DNA of 64,000 nucleotides from Gambelia wislizenii (GCA_030847615.1 JAUMIR010000003.1:22945001-23009000); one strand, 5' to 3'. Counted from the stretch's first letter, positions 42,293 through 54,519 are shown. The notes: generated by a model from the sequence alone, not told the origin. Numbers and translations are program-made.

Positions 42293-42664
42293 ATATTGGG
42301 TTATGGAATATTTTCTTTTAGAATCACACATAAAATGTTTAAAACAAGGCAACAAGGTTTAAAACAAATTAATACACTATTAATAGCTAATACACATTGG
42401 AAACTGCTTAATGCAGTGTAGATGTGTAAATTGCTATTGCTTAAAACAATTTGTAAGCCACTCTGATAGCCATTGTGGCTGAAGGGCAGGGTATAAATAC
42501 CTAATTTAAATTTTAAATTTAATTATTCCTATATTTATTACTCCCACATTATTTCTATAAACTATGTAACAGACAAACTTTTATGTAAGACTTTATACAG
42601 CATCTCTCTTCTTTACAATTCCTGGTCTTGGTTGCCTTTTGTCAATTCTTTTTATGCCTGACAA
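42293..42664. other. Intronic stretch with an L2-like tail
   Basis: 42448-42500 is an L2-type tail (caatttgtaagccactctga) as at 10586. Otherwise nothing is recognised. Confidence 0.4.
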
Positions 42665-42790
42665 AATAATTTATATAAGGGACACGATTTTACTATGCCA
42701 TTGTACATAATGGGATTTGAGCATCCACAGATTTTTAGTATCCACAGGGGGTCCTGGAGCCAAACCCCAGTGGATACCAAGGGCCCACCA
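42665..42790. mobile_element. Tigger-like MITE, partial and inverse
   Basis: It has the tataagggacacgattttac core and the gtcctggagccaaaccccag block, in the opposite orientation to the copies at 19694 and 8957. Confidence 0.6.
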
Positions 42791-43639
42791 TAAATAAATA
42801 CATAATCTGCCACCATATGACTACAGCCAGGAAAACCTCCACTTCTGACTGGTGTGCAGAAATCTGGAGGGGGGTGTTGAGGGTGTAGCATTTTGTATGA
42901 CCACACAAAATAGCATGTGGTACTGTGCTGATGGGATGAACCATCTCCTTGGTACCAGATTTCTGGCTTCAGGAACAGTGCAACAAGAAAAAGAGCTTAG
43001 AGTAAAGCCTGTATACATGTATGACATGGGCAGCAACAGGTGGAGCTTCGGGTTCCTGGTTTCAGCCAAACACAGTTATTTCCAAAATGCTTACCTTGTG
43101 AACCAGTCTTAGAAGCTTAGACAAAATCCTGGAGAAGAAGAGAGAGGGAAGAGAGAAAGATTGTGTGAGAGAGAGGGGGAGGGGAAGGAAAGAAAATGTA
43201 CTTCTGGGATCTCTGGAACTTTATCATGAAAAGATATAATTTTGGGTCTAGCATATTGTAGTAGTCAGGGCAACCATTTTTTTGTGGCAGAGCTTAGAAA
43301 ATTTACCTTCTGAGGACTGCAGCTCCCAGAATCCCCAACTATATTGGTCATACTGGCTGGAGAATTTGGGGAGTTGTAAATTGTCCAAACTTTGGCAACA
43401 GCTACATTCCCTTGAGGTTAATCTCTCTAGGGCTTTGTGCTGGCAGTGGGCAGAGCTAAAGCCAGCTGTATATGGTGCCAGGGAGATTAAAAAATCACCC
43501 TGCCCATTTTCTCTTCCATCTGCTTTCCTCATTCCCTCTACCTCCCCAACCAGCAGGATGATGAAGAAGGGAGAGATCATTCTTAAGGAGGTCTGAACTG
43601 ATCACTTGCACAGAACTTGATTGTGATTGTGTGTTCGTG
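42791..43639. repeat. Intronic stretch with a hAT-like MITE remnant
   Basis: 43285-43385 is a short fold-back remnant (cagctcccagaatccccaac and its partial complement). The rest has no recognised feature. Confidence 0.4.
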
Positions 43640-43998
43640 CATGGCAGGGGGCTGGACTGGATGGCTCTTGTGGTCTCTTCCAACTCTATGATTCTATGAC
43701 TTCTGAAATTAGGCTGAGGAATCCATTCAGATCATAGAAGCATAGAGTTGGAAGAGACCACAAGGGCCATCTAGTCCAACCCCCTGCCCTGCAGGAATAC
43801 ACAATCAAAGCATTCCTGACAGACGGCCATCCAGCTTCTGTTTAAAAGCCTCCAAAGAAGGAAACTCCACCACACTCCCAGGCAGTGCATTCCATTGCCA
43901 AACAGCTCTTACTGTCAGGAAGTTCTTCCTCATGTTTAGGTAGAATTTCTTTACCTGTAGCCTGAATCTTTTGTTCTGTGTCCGTGTTGCAGATAACT
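43640..43998 (-). pseudogene. CR1 LINE 3' ends, two copies in opposite orientation
   Basis: 43644-43698 is a CR1 3' terminus on the plus strand (cttccaactctatgattctatg). 43731-43998 is a longer CR1 3' end on the minus strand (catagagttggaagagacca, then aaactccaccacactccc). The two are separated by about 30 bp. Confidence 0.75.
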
Positions 43999-44690
43999 GA
44001 TCTATAGACTACTAAATTCTCTCTTATGCTTTTGGATTTTTTGAATTCCTGACCTCTTGGACTGGATATAAGGTATAGGCCTTCTTCTTCCCTTCTCAGC
44101 TTTGCTCCTCATACTTGCTTGCTTCCCCATGAGTGACTTTGGAATGGTTGAGACCTCCCACGGTGCCTCCTCTCAAGCTCAGATAACCTCCTAGATAGCA
44201 TATGTAGGAATTGGACTGACATGACTTTCCTGACTCAACATTACCGGAACTTGACTTCCCCCAGCACTTGCTGCATCTAAGATTAGGACATTCACAGGCC
44301 AAACTCATTGCAGTCATTCTTCCTGGACCAGGCCATGAAATAGCTGATAGCTGCTACAGTACTCTGTAGCCAACTTGTCACATGCATAAAATAACTAACA
44401 GTGAACAGGACCTTCCCTTAAAAATGCAAATGGCAGCGTCACACAAGAATCATTTGTTTAGAACATGGCATGGGAATAAAGGATTTAACTTCCCAATGCA
44501 ATTATTCTACTTGTGCATATACACATTTGTGATCCCACCTAGGTTAGGCCCAAGCTTAATACTTTGATCTTGCTTTTTTGGCAGGAAAAAAATGTGCACA
44601 GGGGTTTAGAAATCACATTAAACCTAAATGAAGGAAAAAGCATCAAAAATACATGAAAGCAAATCAGAATTAGAACAACAGATCAAAAAT
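43999..44690. other. Intronic stretch, nothing recognised
   Basis: No supported feature. Confidence 0.4.
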
Positions 44691-44750
44691 ATGTAAGTAG
44701 AGATTTGAACACATGCTTTTATGTAAGCAGAGATTTGAACACATGCTTTT
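44691..44750. repeat. 30-bp tandem duplication
   Basis: Two adjacent 30-bp units (44691-44720 and 44721-44750) differ at one position (tag versus cag). Confidence 0.9.
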
Positions 44751-44784
44751 ATCCTAAATCCTCTGAAGTAGATGACTCTGAGCT

Positions 44785-44885
44785 TGGAAATGTTGCTTTT
44801 TTGGACAAGAGGTCCCAGAATCCCCCAGCCATGGTGGCTTGGGGATTCTGGAAACTCTAGTCCAAAAATGTAACTTTGCTAAACT
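44785..44885. repeat. Short fold-back hAT-like MITE
   Basis: The left part (ttttggacaagaggtcccag, aatcccccagcc) pairs with the right part (gattctggaaactctagtcc). It matches the style of 43285 and 60730. Confidence 0.5.
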
Positions 44886-45004
44886 CTAATATGACTAGTT
44901 GTTAGTGTATCTCTTTCTGGGTTCTATAGGGCCAACAATAATCAAATACTGTGAACACAATCACAATTTAAGTCCCAATATAGCAACAATACAACAAATT
45001 ATAT

Positions 45005-45226
45005 GCAGTAGGCCCTCGGTATCTGCTAGGGTTTGGTTCCAGGACCCCCCATGGATACCAAAATACATGGATTCTCAGGTCCCATTATATGCAAGGGTGT
45101 AGTAAAATGGCATCCCTAATATAAAATAGCAAAATCAAGCTTTGCTTTTTGGAATTCTTTCTTTTGAAATATTTTCAAACTGTGGTTGGCTGAATCTTTG
45201 GATACAGAGATGGAGAGCCGACTGTA
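45005..45226. mobile_element. Tigger-like MITE, complete, abutting a second MITE
   Basis: The termini cagtaggccctcggtatc and gatggagagccgactgta are inverted. The gtcccattatatgcaagg core is present. The right end overlaps the start of the element at 45219. Confidence 0.65.
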
Positions 45227-45474
45227 CAGGTCTCCCCCCCCCCGCCCCCTACATCTGCAAGGGACACGTTCCCGGACTTACCATAGATACATGAAACCAT
45301 CAATAACAGCGAATCCTATTGAAATGAATGACTTCTGGCCCAACTTCCAGTGGAAGCATACCATAGAATGGTGCTGAAGGACCTAGAAAATGCCTAGAGA
45401 GGATTTTTTTTTTCAGATGTAGATAAGTGAAACTGCAGATACTGGTTCCATGGATATGAGGGTCGGCCTGTATT
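45219..45474. mobile_element. Second Tigger-like MITE family, copy 2
   Basis: Homologous to 24538-24781. The right end reads gagggtcggcctgta. Its left end is joined to the previous MITE, so one has inserted into the end or TA of the other. Confidence 0.6.
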
Positions 45475-45488
45475 AAACTTGACACATA

Positions 45489-46085
45489 GGGCTCGTCTAT
45501 ATGGGGGGGGGGGGGAATGAACACGTCTGAAAAAGCAGGCATTTGCAACGATGCAACATATCGTCATGGTCAAAATAGCCCCCCCTAAACTCCGCATGAC
45601 CCCTACCCAAGATGGTGGCTGCAAGTGATTTACTCATTATATTAAATCTGCCGTCACCAAAACAATTTTTTAAAAAACAGTTTTCCATGGTGTGCACATG
45701 TGATACTTCATATTTTTTTAAAAAGAAAGAAAAAAAGAGAGTATAAGATCACAGTTTAATTGACTTACCAGACCCTTGCTTAGCTGAAAATCCATGTGGC
45801 AGCAGCAGGCACTTTCCCTGTTTGCTAGCCCTGCCGCCCATGTTCGTCCAGCCAATCAGATTACGCTTCCTGTTTGTATCTACACAAATGCAAGTGTCGA
45901 ACGATTGCACATTCACATGTCATACGAAGCTTTTTTAAAAAGCCAGATGAAATCCCGGATGCTATGCACATGGACTTTGCAGTGGATTTGGCTGCCCCCC
46001 CCTTCCTAATGACATGTATTTATGCGAATGTCTGTATGTTCCATTAGCATCCCGTTAGGATTATTTTCACCATATAGACAAGCCC
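45489..46085. mobile_element. MITE of the 26641 family, with ATA duplication
   Basis: Inverted termini GGGCTCGTCTATATGG and ccatatagacaagccc are flanked by ATA at 45486-45488 and 46086-46088. The 597-bp interior shares ccagccaatcagattac with 26641-27252. A long G-run (45503-45513) follows the left terminus. Three-base duplication suggests Harbinger-like mobility. Confidence 0.65.
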
Positions 46086-46984
46086 ATATGCACTATCCCA
46101 AAAGTTCCAAGCATCCAATGAGGTGCCCGTGTAGGACTTGACTGCAGGATGCTTCTGCCTGTGCTGCTCAGTAGTATTGCAACATGTGGAGGCAACCTTA
46201 AAGCCCTAAATAAAAAATACAAAATAGAAGCAAACGGAATAGTGAAATTACACTATAAAGAATTTCTCCTTTTTTTCACTCCGAAAATACAATTCAAAAT
46301 ACCACTACCTTAAAAGTGAAAAGGGTCTACTCCTTAGCCCAGGCAACTGGAGCTCAGCTCCAGCTCCAGCTCTCCCTCCTATTTTCAACTCAACTTGTAA
46401 GTACTGCCCCTTATTTGGGGTCTCCCCATCCACTGGACCAAACCAATACTCATAAGGGTTATATTAGCATGGGTCATCCAGGCAGCTCTGGAGCCCTCCT
46501 GTGCTTAGGAAAACTTATTGTGTGGCCACCCTATCTCACACTTTCTTAAAGTCATGCTAATTCTAGTAACCTGGCTTCACGGTACTGTTTTTACTCAAGA
46601 TAAATGAACAGTAGGCCTTCTGAGAAAATAGGAACTCCTTTGATTCTGAAAATGTACATCCCGTAAATGTCTGCAAAGGGGGCTAAAGATGACATAGTGC
46701 AGGCTCTGGTGTTGTGCCCTACAGTTATCAGGATATATCTTAGGGTTTTACTCCATCCAGTGGCCAGATTCAGCAAATAAAATCCATGTCTGAAATTCAT
46801 GCTTTTCTACTACAGTACACTGAAGCTCCAATTTTGCTGTCCTTGCTGTGCACCGTTGCCTATTTTACAAAAATTGTTTTCACATCTTGTTTCACAAGGC
46901 TTTTTGAAACAAAGGCTTTTCTCAGCTGTTGTCTACTGCCTGACTGTTGAGCTTTTCTCAGAGTTTTTTGAAAACTCCATAGGG
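46086..46984. other. Intronic stretch, nothing firmly recognised
   Basis: No supported feature. Confidence 0.4.
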
Positions 46985-47410
46985 GATGCAAATGTGTGAT
47001 TTGCACACATTTGCACAGTCGCATTTGTGTTGCTGTGATGAGGCAGCGTAATCTGATTGGTTGGATGAGCAGGGGGTGGGGCTAGCAAACAGGGAAAGCA
47101 CCTGCTGCTGCCATGTTGGACTTTTGGCTATATGAGAGATCAGTAAGGTGATAAAAAGGTGATCTTTTACTCTCTTTTATTCTTTTCTTTCTTTTGTAAA
47201 TACAAAGTATCACTTGTGCGCAACATGATAAACTTGCTTTAATTTTAGCAGTGGCAATTTTAAAAGTGCGAGTAATTCACTTGCAACTCCCATCTTGGCT
47301 AGGGGGCATGCAAAGTTTAGGGGGGCTCTATTGACCATTAAGACAGGGCTGCGAATTGCTGTTTCTTTGTGAGAGATTGTATTTTTCCCCCTCGTATAGA
47401 CGGGACCTAA
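46985..47410. mobile_element. MITE of the 26641 family, inverse and left-truncated
   Basis: It contains the inverse of the ctgtttgctagccc region (tagcaaacagggaaagca) and ends with cgtatagacgggacc. The other end is missing or diverged. Confidence 0.5.
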
Positions 47411-47516
47411 GTTGAAGCTAAGCAACTTTGTTCTGGTCAATCTCTGCCGTGGTTCCAGAGGCCACTCTTATACTGCCACAACACCCATGAAAGAAGTGGG
47501 AATGTAATAAATAAAT

Positions 47517-47742
47517 GGTGCATCCACACTACATAAATAATCCAGTTTGAAACTCGATTTTTTGCCATGGCTCCTTCTAATGGAATCCTGGGGTTTATAG
47601 TTTGGTGAGGCACCAGCACTCTTTGGCAGAGAGAAGGCTAAAGAACTTGTAAAACCACAAATCCCAGGATTCAGTAGGAAGGAGCCATAGCAAATAATCC
47701 AGTTTCAAACCCAATTATTTGTGTAGTATCGATTAGGCCTTG
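47517..47742. mobile_element. Fold-back hAT-like MITE
   Basis: Ends gcatccacactacataaat and tttgtgtagtatcgat pair. Central blocks tggctccttctaatggaatc and gattcagtaggaaggagcca are mutual complements. Intact relative of 22560 and 63456. Confidence 0.65.
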
Positions 47743-47859
47743 AGTTCTGTAAGCAGACCTCATTATAGGAATGGAATAAATAGACATACGGTACATCTTT
47801 CTGTATCCCTTGTTAGAAGTTGGTCTGTTCAAGAATCAACTCACACACAATATTAATAT

Positions 47860-48315
47860 TGTTGTTGCCATTTGCTATCAAAGTCAACTTTGACTTCTGA
47901 TGACCCTATGAATGAGAGACCTCCAAGCATCCCAGTCACCAACAGCCCTGCTCAAATCTACCAAACTCAAGGTTGTGGCTTCCTTTATTCAATCTGTCAG
48001 TCTATACTGCAGTCTCCCACTTTTCCTACTGCCTTCCATTTTATCAAGTAGTTCCATTTCCTGTGAGTCATGTCATCTCATGATATGTCCAAACTATGAT
48101 AACCTCTCTTTTGTCATGTTGGCTTCTAGTGAAAGTTCATGATTAATTTTCTCTTGGGCCTATTGATTGGTCTTTTTGGTGGCCCCTGACATCTGTAGAA
48201 CTCTACCACCACATTTCAAATCAATAGATTTCCTTTTGATTAACTCTCTTCACTGTCCAGCTTTCATAACCATACATAGATCTCAGAAATAGTGTGGCAC
48301 AGATGATTCTGACTA
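47860..48315 (-). pseudogene. RTE/BovB LINE 3' end, copy 3
   Basis: On the minus strand: a decayed WTVK-type region near 48260 through to the catgacctcaggtctctcat-like 3' end at 47900. No intact frame. It shares tgatgaccctatgaatgaga with Sauria SINE and BovB tails. Confidence 0.7.
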
Positions 48316-49000
48316 TGGTATTTGGTATACTTAATATGTATAATATATGTAATCTCAACAATATTAATGACAAGAGGCTAAACCCAATGCTACATGAGTG
48401 GACTTTGAATCATGTGCACTTGTTCCTCCCTGAAGCCACCCATAGAGATATACACACACATCTGGTGGTGATAGTCCCTACCTTCTGGTGTACATTTGGA
48501 GGCATTTCAGGGATGCTGGGGTGCGGTGGGTGGATTCAGAAGGGCACCACTGAATCCAACACATCTTTAGAAGTAGCACAGATTATCTCCCAGGGGATCT
48601 CACACCTGATGTCTTACTACAAGGCAGGGGTCTTTCAAGCTAAGCATTTGGGATCTTTTCCCAAATGCCATTTCAGTCAACAAGATTCTCCGATGTGATA
48701 GAAGCACTATCTGTATGGGTAGTATTTCTTGTCCCCAGCACTTCGCCACCTGAAGCAGCTACCTCATCCTGCCTAATATCAGGACCAGTCATGTCAGTGC
48801 TGCAGGTAGGCCTAGACCAAGAAAAAAAGATAAAATTATAACCAGACAGAAAACATACAAGACTGAGAGACAAAACACATTAAAAATAAAAATGCATTTT
48901 AAAGATAATATTTTAGTAAATTAAAACAAATTATATCTAAGGGTAATATATTGTCTAGATGAGAAGATAGAATGCTGATTGTTGCGCATTAATGTAAATT
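48316..49000. other. Intronic stretch, nothing recognised
   Basis: No supported feature; the open frames at 48294-48698 have no motif. Confidence 0.4.
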
Positions 49001-49595
49001 TGCAGCAGCATTCATTTGTCTCCATGCTTTTTTTGGCAAAATCGCTGGTATGCAAAGCTATCCGTATTTGATGTTCATATGGAGCCATGCCTGTGAATCA
49101 ACATGGTGACCAGGAGTGAATATTCTGAACAAGTTGCCGCTGCTGCACAATATTTTATTTTTTTACTATAAATCTAAGGTTTGCAAGTGCGACCTTCCAT
49201 TTAAAAAGTTGTTTGGTCACCTCAGCGCAGTGAAAAAACACATGATTGTGACTGTGAAACACCAAAATGGCACCTCCAGACACTTTGTTTCCGGCAAGCC
49301 CGGCCACCCCACACACACATCCAACCAATCAGTTTCCACTTTTGCTCTTATCCAGGAATGCACAGAGATGCAATTTGGTTGTCCTAATGAGTGGGTGTGT
49401 GCATTTCCCCCACATTTTTTAAAAAAAACTTTGTGGAGAACCTCAAAGGCTTTTCCCATGTAGTGTTTTTGCATTTTTGTCCCCCCGTCCTCCTTCTGAA
49501 TATGGAGAATTACCATGGGATCTCATTGGGACAAAACATATTCCCCTCAAATTCTATGAAGAGTTATTTCATTGTCTAGACAACCCCACTGTAAT
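49001..49595. mobile_element. MITE with tgtctagacaacccc end
   Basis: The right end (ttcattgtctagacaacccc, about 49573-49590) is complementary to the gggttgtctagatgg end at 61875-61890 of the element at 61870-62345. The interiors share a cactttgctcttatccaggaatgcac-like region in inverse orientation. The left end here is not sharply defined. Confidence 0.45.
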
Positions 49596-49613
49596 ATAGT
49601 ACAACAAACAACA

Positions 49614-49960
49614 TCTATCAATATATATATATAAGTCTTGTGTATATATAATAGGCCTGGGTACATTTCTTCACCCAGTGTGCTTAGGAAACACACCAAT
49701 CAATAACCACCCACATGCAAAATCCCTCTCCACCTCACAATCCACTCCTGCCACTCAATCTACACCCCCAGCATCACAACGGCCCCTCCCTGCTCTCACT
49801 CCCTCAGCCACTTACCATTCATGGGCTGTGATGGGACCCAGACAGTCAACTGGTGGCAGCCCAGGCAGTATCTGGCCTGCCACTGCGACGGGATCCAGGC
49901 AGTCAACTTGTGGCAGTGGCAGCTGCAGCCGCAGCCACAGGAGGGCAACAAAATGAGTCA
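49614..49960 (+). repeat. Possible Helitron-like fragment, copy 2
   Basis: It has an AT-rich tatatatataag start, then gcttaggaaacacaccaatc and repeated cactc-rich text as in 41916-42292. The downstream cagtcaac-tggcagc part (49840-49930) is a local partial tandem. Confidence 0.3.
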
Positions 49961-50784
49961 CCCCCAACAATTCCAGGAAAACAGTGTATGGTAAGCCAGG
50001 TCCAACTAGTTTAAAAATATAATGCCACAACCGTACATTAAAAATATTGTAACAGAACTAAATCACATTAGAAATAGAGCAGCACATCTGTTTGATTGTG
50101 TCATTATAGTTCTACTGAGATTTGACTCTATTACAGAATCTTTAGTGTTATGGTTGTGGCATTCTATTTTTCATGTGGTTTGTTGAGTTACATTACTTTT
50201 GTACCCCAGTCTTGTGGTAATGCAGACATTCCTAGTCCTATGCCAAAGCCCAGAGTATCACAGTCCTGATTGACCACATGATAACCTAGAGTATAATGTA
50301 ATGTGCACAGGGGTAAATTGTCAGCATGCTAGGGCTAACAGTGGCTAGTGCTGGTTGTCACAGTATTCTTTCTTTCTTTCTTTCTATTTATTTATTTATT
50401 TATTTTTATACTAAGGCACATATACTGTTACAGATGGTCATTTTATTGTTTTTAGGTTGAAAATAGATTATGCTTTTATACAACAAAATGGTGCTTATTC
50501 CCAGAGAAATGTGTTTAGTTAGCAAGAAGGCAGCAAAAGCAAACTCCATTTTATTCATATAGGCATCATGGTGTGATGAGTTAAGTGATGTTGAAATGCA
50601 AAACTACCTGTGTGCAAAATATATCTTTCATTCTTTTAGTTAGGGTTGGCATGGAGGTGGGGCTTTTTTAAAATCTAATGTATCGGGAAGCTATGTCAGG
50701 TATGGGAGGGGGAAAAGATAAGCTTCATAACTGGCCTAAAACAAATAGCTATTTAATTTCCCTCCCACCCCAACCATTACATAC
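49961..50784. repeat. Intronic stretch with (TTTC)/(TTTA)n runs
   Basis: (TTTC)n and (TTTA)n at 50368-50406. Otherwise nothing is recognised. Confidence 0.5.
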
Positions 50785-50990
50785 ATTCCAACTGTCCTGA
50801 TTTGGCACATCCCACATTTCCAGCTGCTTTTAAAATGTCCCACTTTCTCTTTTCTCCTTCACTTTCATACTTTGTCTTCAGCTTACTTCATTGACTGCAA
50901 ACTGAGTTCATAATGCAAAAGTAGGGGGAAGAGGAGGGGATGGAATCTTGTCCTTCCCAATAGGTTCAGGCAAAAAGCAATGCTTCCCCA
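50785..50990. repeat. Unclassified repeat, copy 3, left half
   Basis: It matches copy 2 up to about the ggttcaggcaaaaagcaa block. The right half of the same copy resumes at 53037, so about 2 kb was inserted between. Confidence 0.5.
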
Positions 50991-51099
50991 TACCCTCAAG
51001 CACATGCATTGTGGGAGAGAGTGTTGCCCAAATTGTGTGGGGTCCATGGAATCCATTCATGACCTCTGAGTTATGATATTATATTGAAGAATTTTAATT

Positions 51100-51945
51100 A
51101 GCTCAAATGTATGGCTGCCAGAGGTCAGGTTACTTCGGGATATTTACACCTGTATATACCAGTAGTAACTGAGGAGGCTCCAGGCCAAAGTGAAATAAAA
51201 ATGGATTTTTATTGGGAAATAATAACAGACGCATCCACACATACACTTGCGTTCACAACTGATCACACAAGGCTAACAAAGAACTAGGAGGAAGTATTTG
51301 GATAGAGGAATAGATTTGGGGGATGAGCTAGAATTACATGTCTGAAGAGATTCATGCAGCAGAAAAAGACTCAGACTTGGAGCTGAGGGTTGCATAGCAG
51401 ATGGGCAAAGTGATAGCATGTGGGAACTGTGCACACTTGGGCTATGATTTGGGGTAATATTTATACCCAATATCATACTTTTAAGGGATGTTTTGAGAGT
51501 AAAAAAAATGGTTGAGTGAGTTTCCTACAGTTAGACAAAGAAACTCCGGCCTTGTTTATTGCTTCTAATGGTCGGGACATTAATGTTGATGGGTGTTTGG
51601 CTACCTCTGTATTGTGGGTGGGGAAAGGTGTGAAGGAAAGACATTTGTGGGGATGAGTGTGGACAATAGGTGTTCCAATCACTGTTTGTTTTGAGAGTAT
51701 GACTGACCACCAGATGAGTCCAGGGGAGATTAGCACATTCCTTCCTAATGAGTGTCTAAGGGAGGTTTCGCTTAATCATGTCCTGGGTGTGGTTGCTGGG
51801 GAATTTCCAATGACACCTATGTAGGCCCTAGTGACCTCCAATACCCCTATGTTTGGGTTGCCCTGGTCTACTTAAAACCATGTGAAGTATCTAATAAGCC
51901 AAATTATGAATTAATTGGAGGGAGGAGTGTAAGGCCAGGTAACAA
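51100..51945. repeat. LTR-like interspersed repeat, copy 4
   Basis: It has the gggatatttacacc, ccagtagtaact, agtgaaataaaaatgg and cacacaaggctaacaaag blocks. Its right end reads ggaggggaggagtgtaagg-like text. The repeated cacttaatcctgg-type motif is absent; more diverged than copies 1 and 3. Confidence 0.5.
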
Positions 51946-53036
51946 GAGGATGACTTTGCTGGTACCAGAGGGAAAGGAGGCCACAAGTAAATATCCAGTC
52001 TGGTGCAGTGCATCACGTCAGAGGTGAGTGGGTGGACAATTGGGGCTCATAAGCACACTCTACCAGCGCCATTACTCAACCTACCTACCCACCTCCAGTT
52101 CAGTGTAAGGTTTGCTGGTTGCTTTGGACCGGATAGAAATTTTTATTCCCTCTTTTCCAGGGCTCTCCCCCTTCATCCTACACTGAAGCTCGAGGCATAT
52201 GGGAAGTTGACTCTGAGTGTATGGGTTGTTTTTGTTTTTATTTTAATAGGTGGCCAATTGGCAGATAATGGAGGAAGAAAGTTGTAAGTTTGCTGAGCAT
52301 TAGTAGGCACTCTTTTGGTAAAGGAGAGGTCTCTGGATCTGCCCCTTCTAGTCATGGGACCTGGAGGGGAGGGGAGGTCACCCATGATGTCTACCTTGGG
52401 GATGTCCTCACTTTAAGGACTTTTTCAGACAGAGGAAAAAACCCCTGAGGAGGTCGGGAGAAGAACAAGGCTGTTTCGCTTACAGAGCCCCATTTCAGAC
52501 AGCCCCGTCCTCTTCCATCCTCCTCCCGACCTCTTCCTGACCTTCCCCCATGCTGCAGGCACCACTTTTATTGACGGGGGTTCTCCATTAATAAAAAATA
52601 ATGCCAGCAGCACGCGGGAAGGTCAGGAGGAGGTTGGGAGGAGGACGGGGCTGTCTGAAACGGGGCTCTGTAAATGAAACAGCCCCGTTCTTCTCCCGAT
52701 CTCCTCGGGGGCGGGGTTCCCCCATCTGTAAAAGTCCTAAGTTTCAGGACTTGAGAGAGAAGGTTCCTCAGGTGGGACCTTCCTTCAGGAAAGCAGTCTG
52801 GGAAGGAACCAGGTCACCTTGGATTGTTCCCCAGGATTAGGTATCTCACCCAAAGGTGGCTGAGGAGGAGGTCAGGAAGGGACCCTCAGCTTCACCAGAA
52901 TCCCACACTGAGTAGCTCTCCCCACTTTGCAGTTCATATGTAAATGTTCGTAAGTTTCATAGTTAATAAAAGTGGCCCTGTTTGACCCAAAGCCTGGTGC
53001 CTGGTGTCCTTATTTCCTGAGTGGGTCAGCATAGTG
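51946..53036. repeat. Possible LTR remnant split by a fold-back MITE
   Basis: Apart from the MITE at 52419-52737, the sequence ends with gttaataaaagtggccctgt and continues to ggtgtccttatttcctgag (about 52965-53015), an AATAAA signal followed by an R/U5-like region. No paired LTR or coding is seen, so this is tentative. Confidence 0.3.
52419..52737. mobile_element. Fold-back Harbinger-like MITE with TAA duplication
   Basis: Termini GGACTTTTTCAGACAG and ctgtaaaagtcc, flanked by TAA (52416-52418 and 52738-52740). Long complementary arms: ggaggtcgggagaagaac pairs with gttcttctcccgatctcc. It is 319 bp and non-coding. Confidence 0.75.
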
Positions 53037-53163
53037 CTGCTGCCTCTCCTAGCTTCTGTGTTCTTCCTCATTAGAAAATTTTGCTATCATGACAACACTC
53101 TAATGCTGTTTGGCCACATGTGTTCTGGTTTCCATGTATGAAAAGTCTGAGGTATGTCATTAA
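53037..53163. repeat. Unclassified repeat, copy 3, right half
   Basis: It matches the right end of copies 1 and 2 (ttttgctatcatgacaacac, tttggccacatgtgttctgg). See 50785-50990. Confidence 0.5.
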
Positions 53164-53931
53164 GTGCAGGGTTGAAAACAAGTGTGGGCAACTGCAGTAA
53201 GGGATAGGGCCAATTTCCCACCCATGGTGGGCCACACTGTTGTATTTTCAGCCCTAAATACACCAAAACACATCTTGGAAGCACCCAGAAGCCAATTATC
53301 TTTTACATTTCTTGGGTTTCTGAGACAGTTTTCAGACAGCTTTTGCAGTTTGGGAGTGGAGAGGGTGCTAAAATATAAGCTGCCAGTTTTGTTGGCATTT
53401 GGGGCCTACTTAGAGCAAATTTTGCCCATTTTAAAAAAATTTCAAGTGGTTGGGAGTTTCAGAGACACGAAAAAATGTCTGAGGACCACACACAACCCAT
53501 GGGCCACAGCTTCTCCATCCATGTTCTAACAATACCTATCTGTACCAGTGTGTTTGGTCTCAGGCATCTCTATCAGGGTACCTCTCCCACCAGTAAACTA
53601 AACTCTTTCTCTTTCGTTTCCTGAAAAAATAATTGTCTGTTTAGCAGATCAACTTTGAATGAAGGTTCTGTATAGCAAGGCAACATCCCTTGACAAACAA
53701 CCTCAGGAATTTCTTGTATAGTATCAGATGAGTAATTTAAGAGGCCACTCAGACACCACTTAAATGATTCCTCTTGGCTTCAATAAATTGTCCCCTAAGC
53801 CAGTGCTACTCAAAGTGGTGGTTCATGAACAACTGCCAATTCATGAGCCATCAGTTGCCATTTCCGTCAGGGTTTCCAGGAAAGAAAGATTTTTTTAAAA
53901 AAATTAGGCACAAAATATGGTACCAGTCTCT
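53164..53931. repeat. hAT-like MITE and unclassified intron
   Basis: 53175-53527 has roughly complementary ends (tgtgggcaactgcagtaagg and catgggccacagcttctcc) as at 22034-22495. The remainder is not recognised. Confidence 0.4.
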
Positions 53932-54519
53932 GGAGATTATCAGATGTGGCTAATGTGGCGCCATAATGACTCCGGGGAATGCAAAAGGACGCCAATATCA
54001 GGCTACGATGTCCTTTTGTGTTCCACTGGCATCATTATAGCGGTTCTTTTTATTGATGGGCCGAGCCCCCAATAGATCGCCTGTCCCGTTTTGGTACCGG
54101 CATTGCCAGTGTGCGCAACCTCGGGCTGTTTAACTCTCATGAATGCAGCATTAATGGGCAGTCCTGCCAGAACACTTCTGGCTGAGATTGCAGCATCCAG
54201 GTAAGTGACACACTGTTTATGACCCTCCCCTGGTTACTTGTAAGTTTTAAAGTGTGTTTTTGTGCTGGGTGTAATTTTTTTTGTGTGTTACTTAACTTTT
54301 TATTTTTGAATTTCCCGCATTCACATCTTCTCACAAGAATGGGCGGGATTTCAGTACAGGAAGTGAATGGAGCTCATTTGAGCTCCGTTCATTCCTGGGC
54401 TGCCTACTGACACAAGACAAGGTAAGTGTGATGGGGAGGGTTCATGTGTGGGACTGGAGAGGGTGGGATTGGAGATTGAGAGACAGGAATGCTTTTTGCA
54501 TTCCTTTCTGATAATCTCC
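53932..54519. mobile_element. Harbinger-like non-autonomous element with TCT duplication
   Basis: Termini GGAGATTATCAGATG and tctgataatctcc, flanked by TCT (53929-53931 and 54520-54522). The interior shares an ttttaaagtgtgtttttgtg region and a gtgaatggagctcatttg region with 16607-17205 and 62397-62966. Confidence 0.7.

Noticed and set aside
48294..48698. 134-codon open frame on the plus strand
   Set aside because: No domain, splice context or similarity to anything in the window; probably chance.
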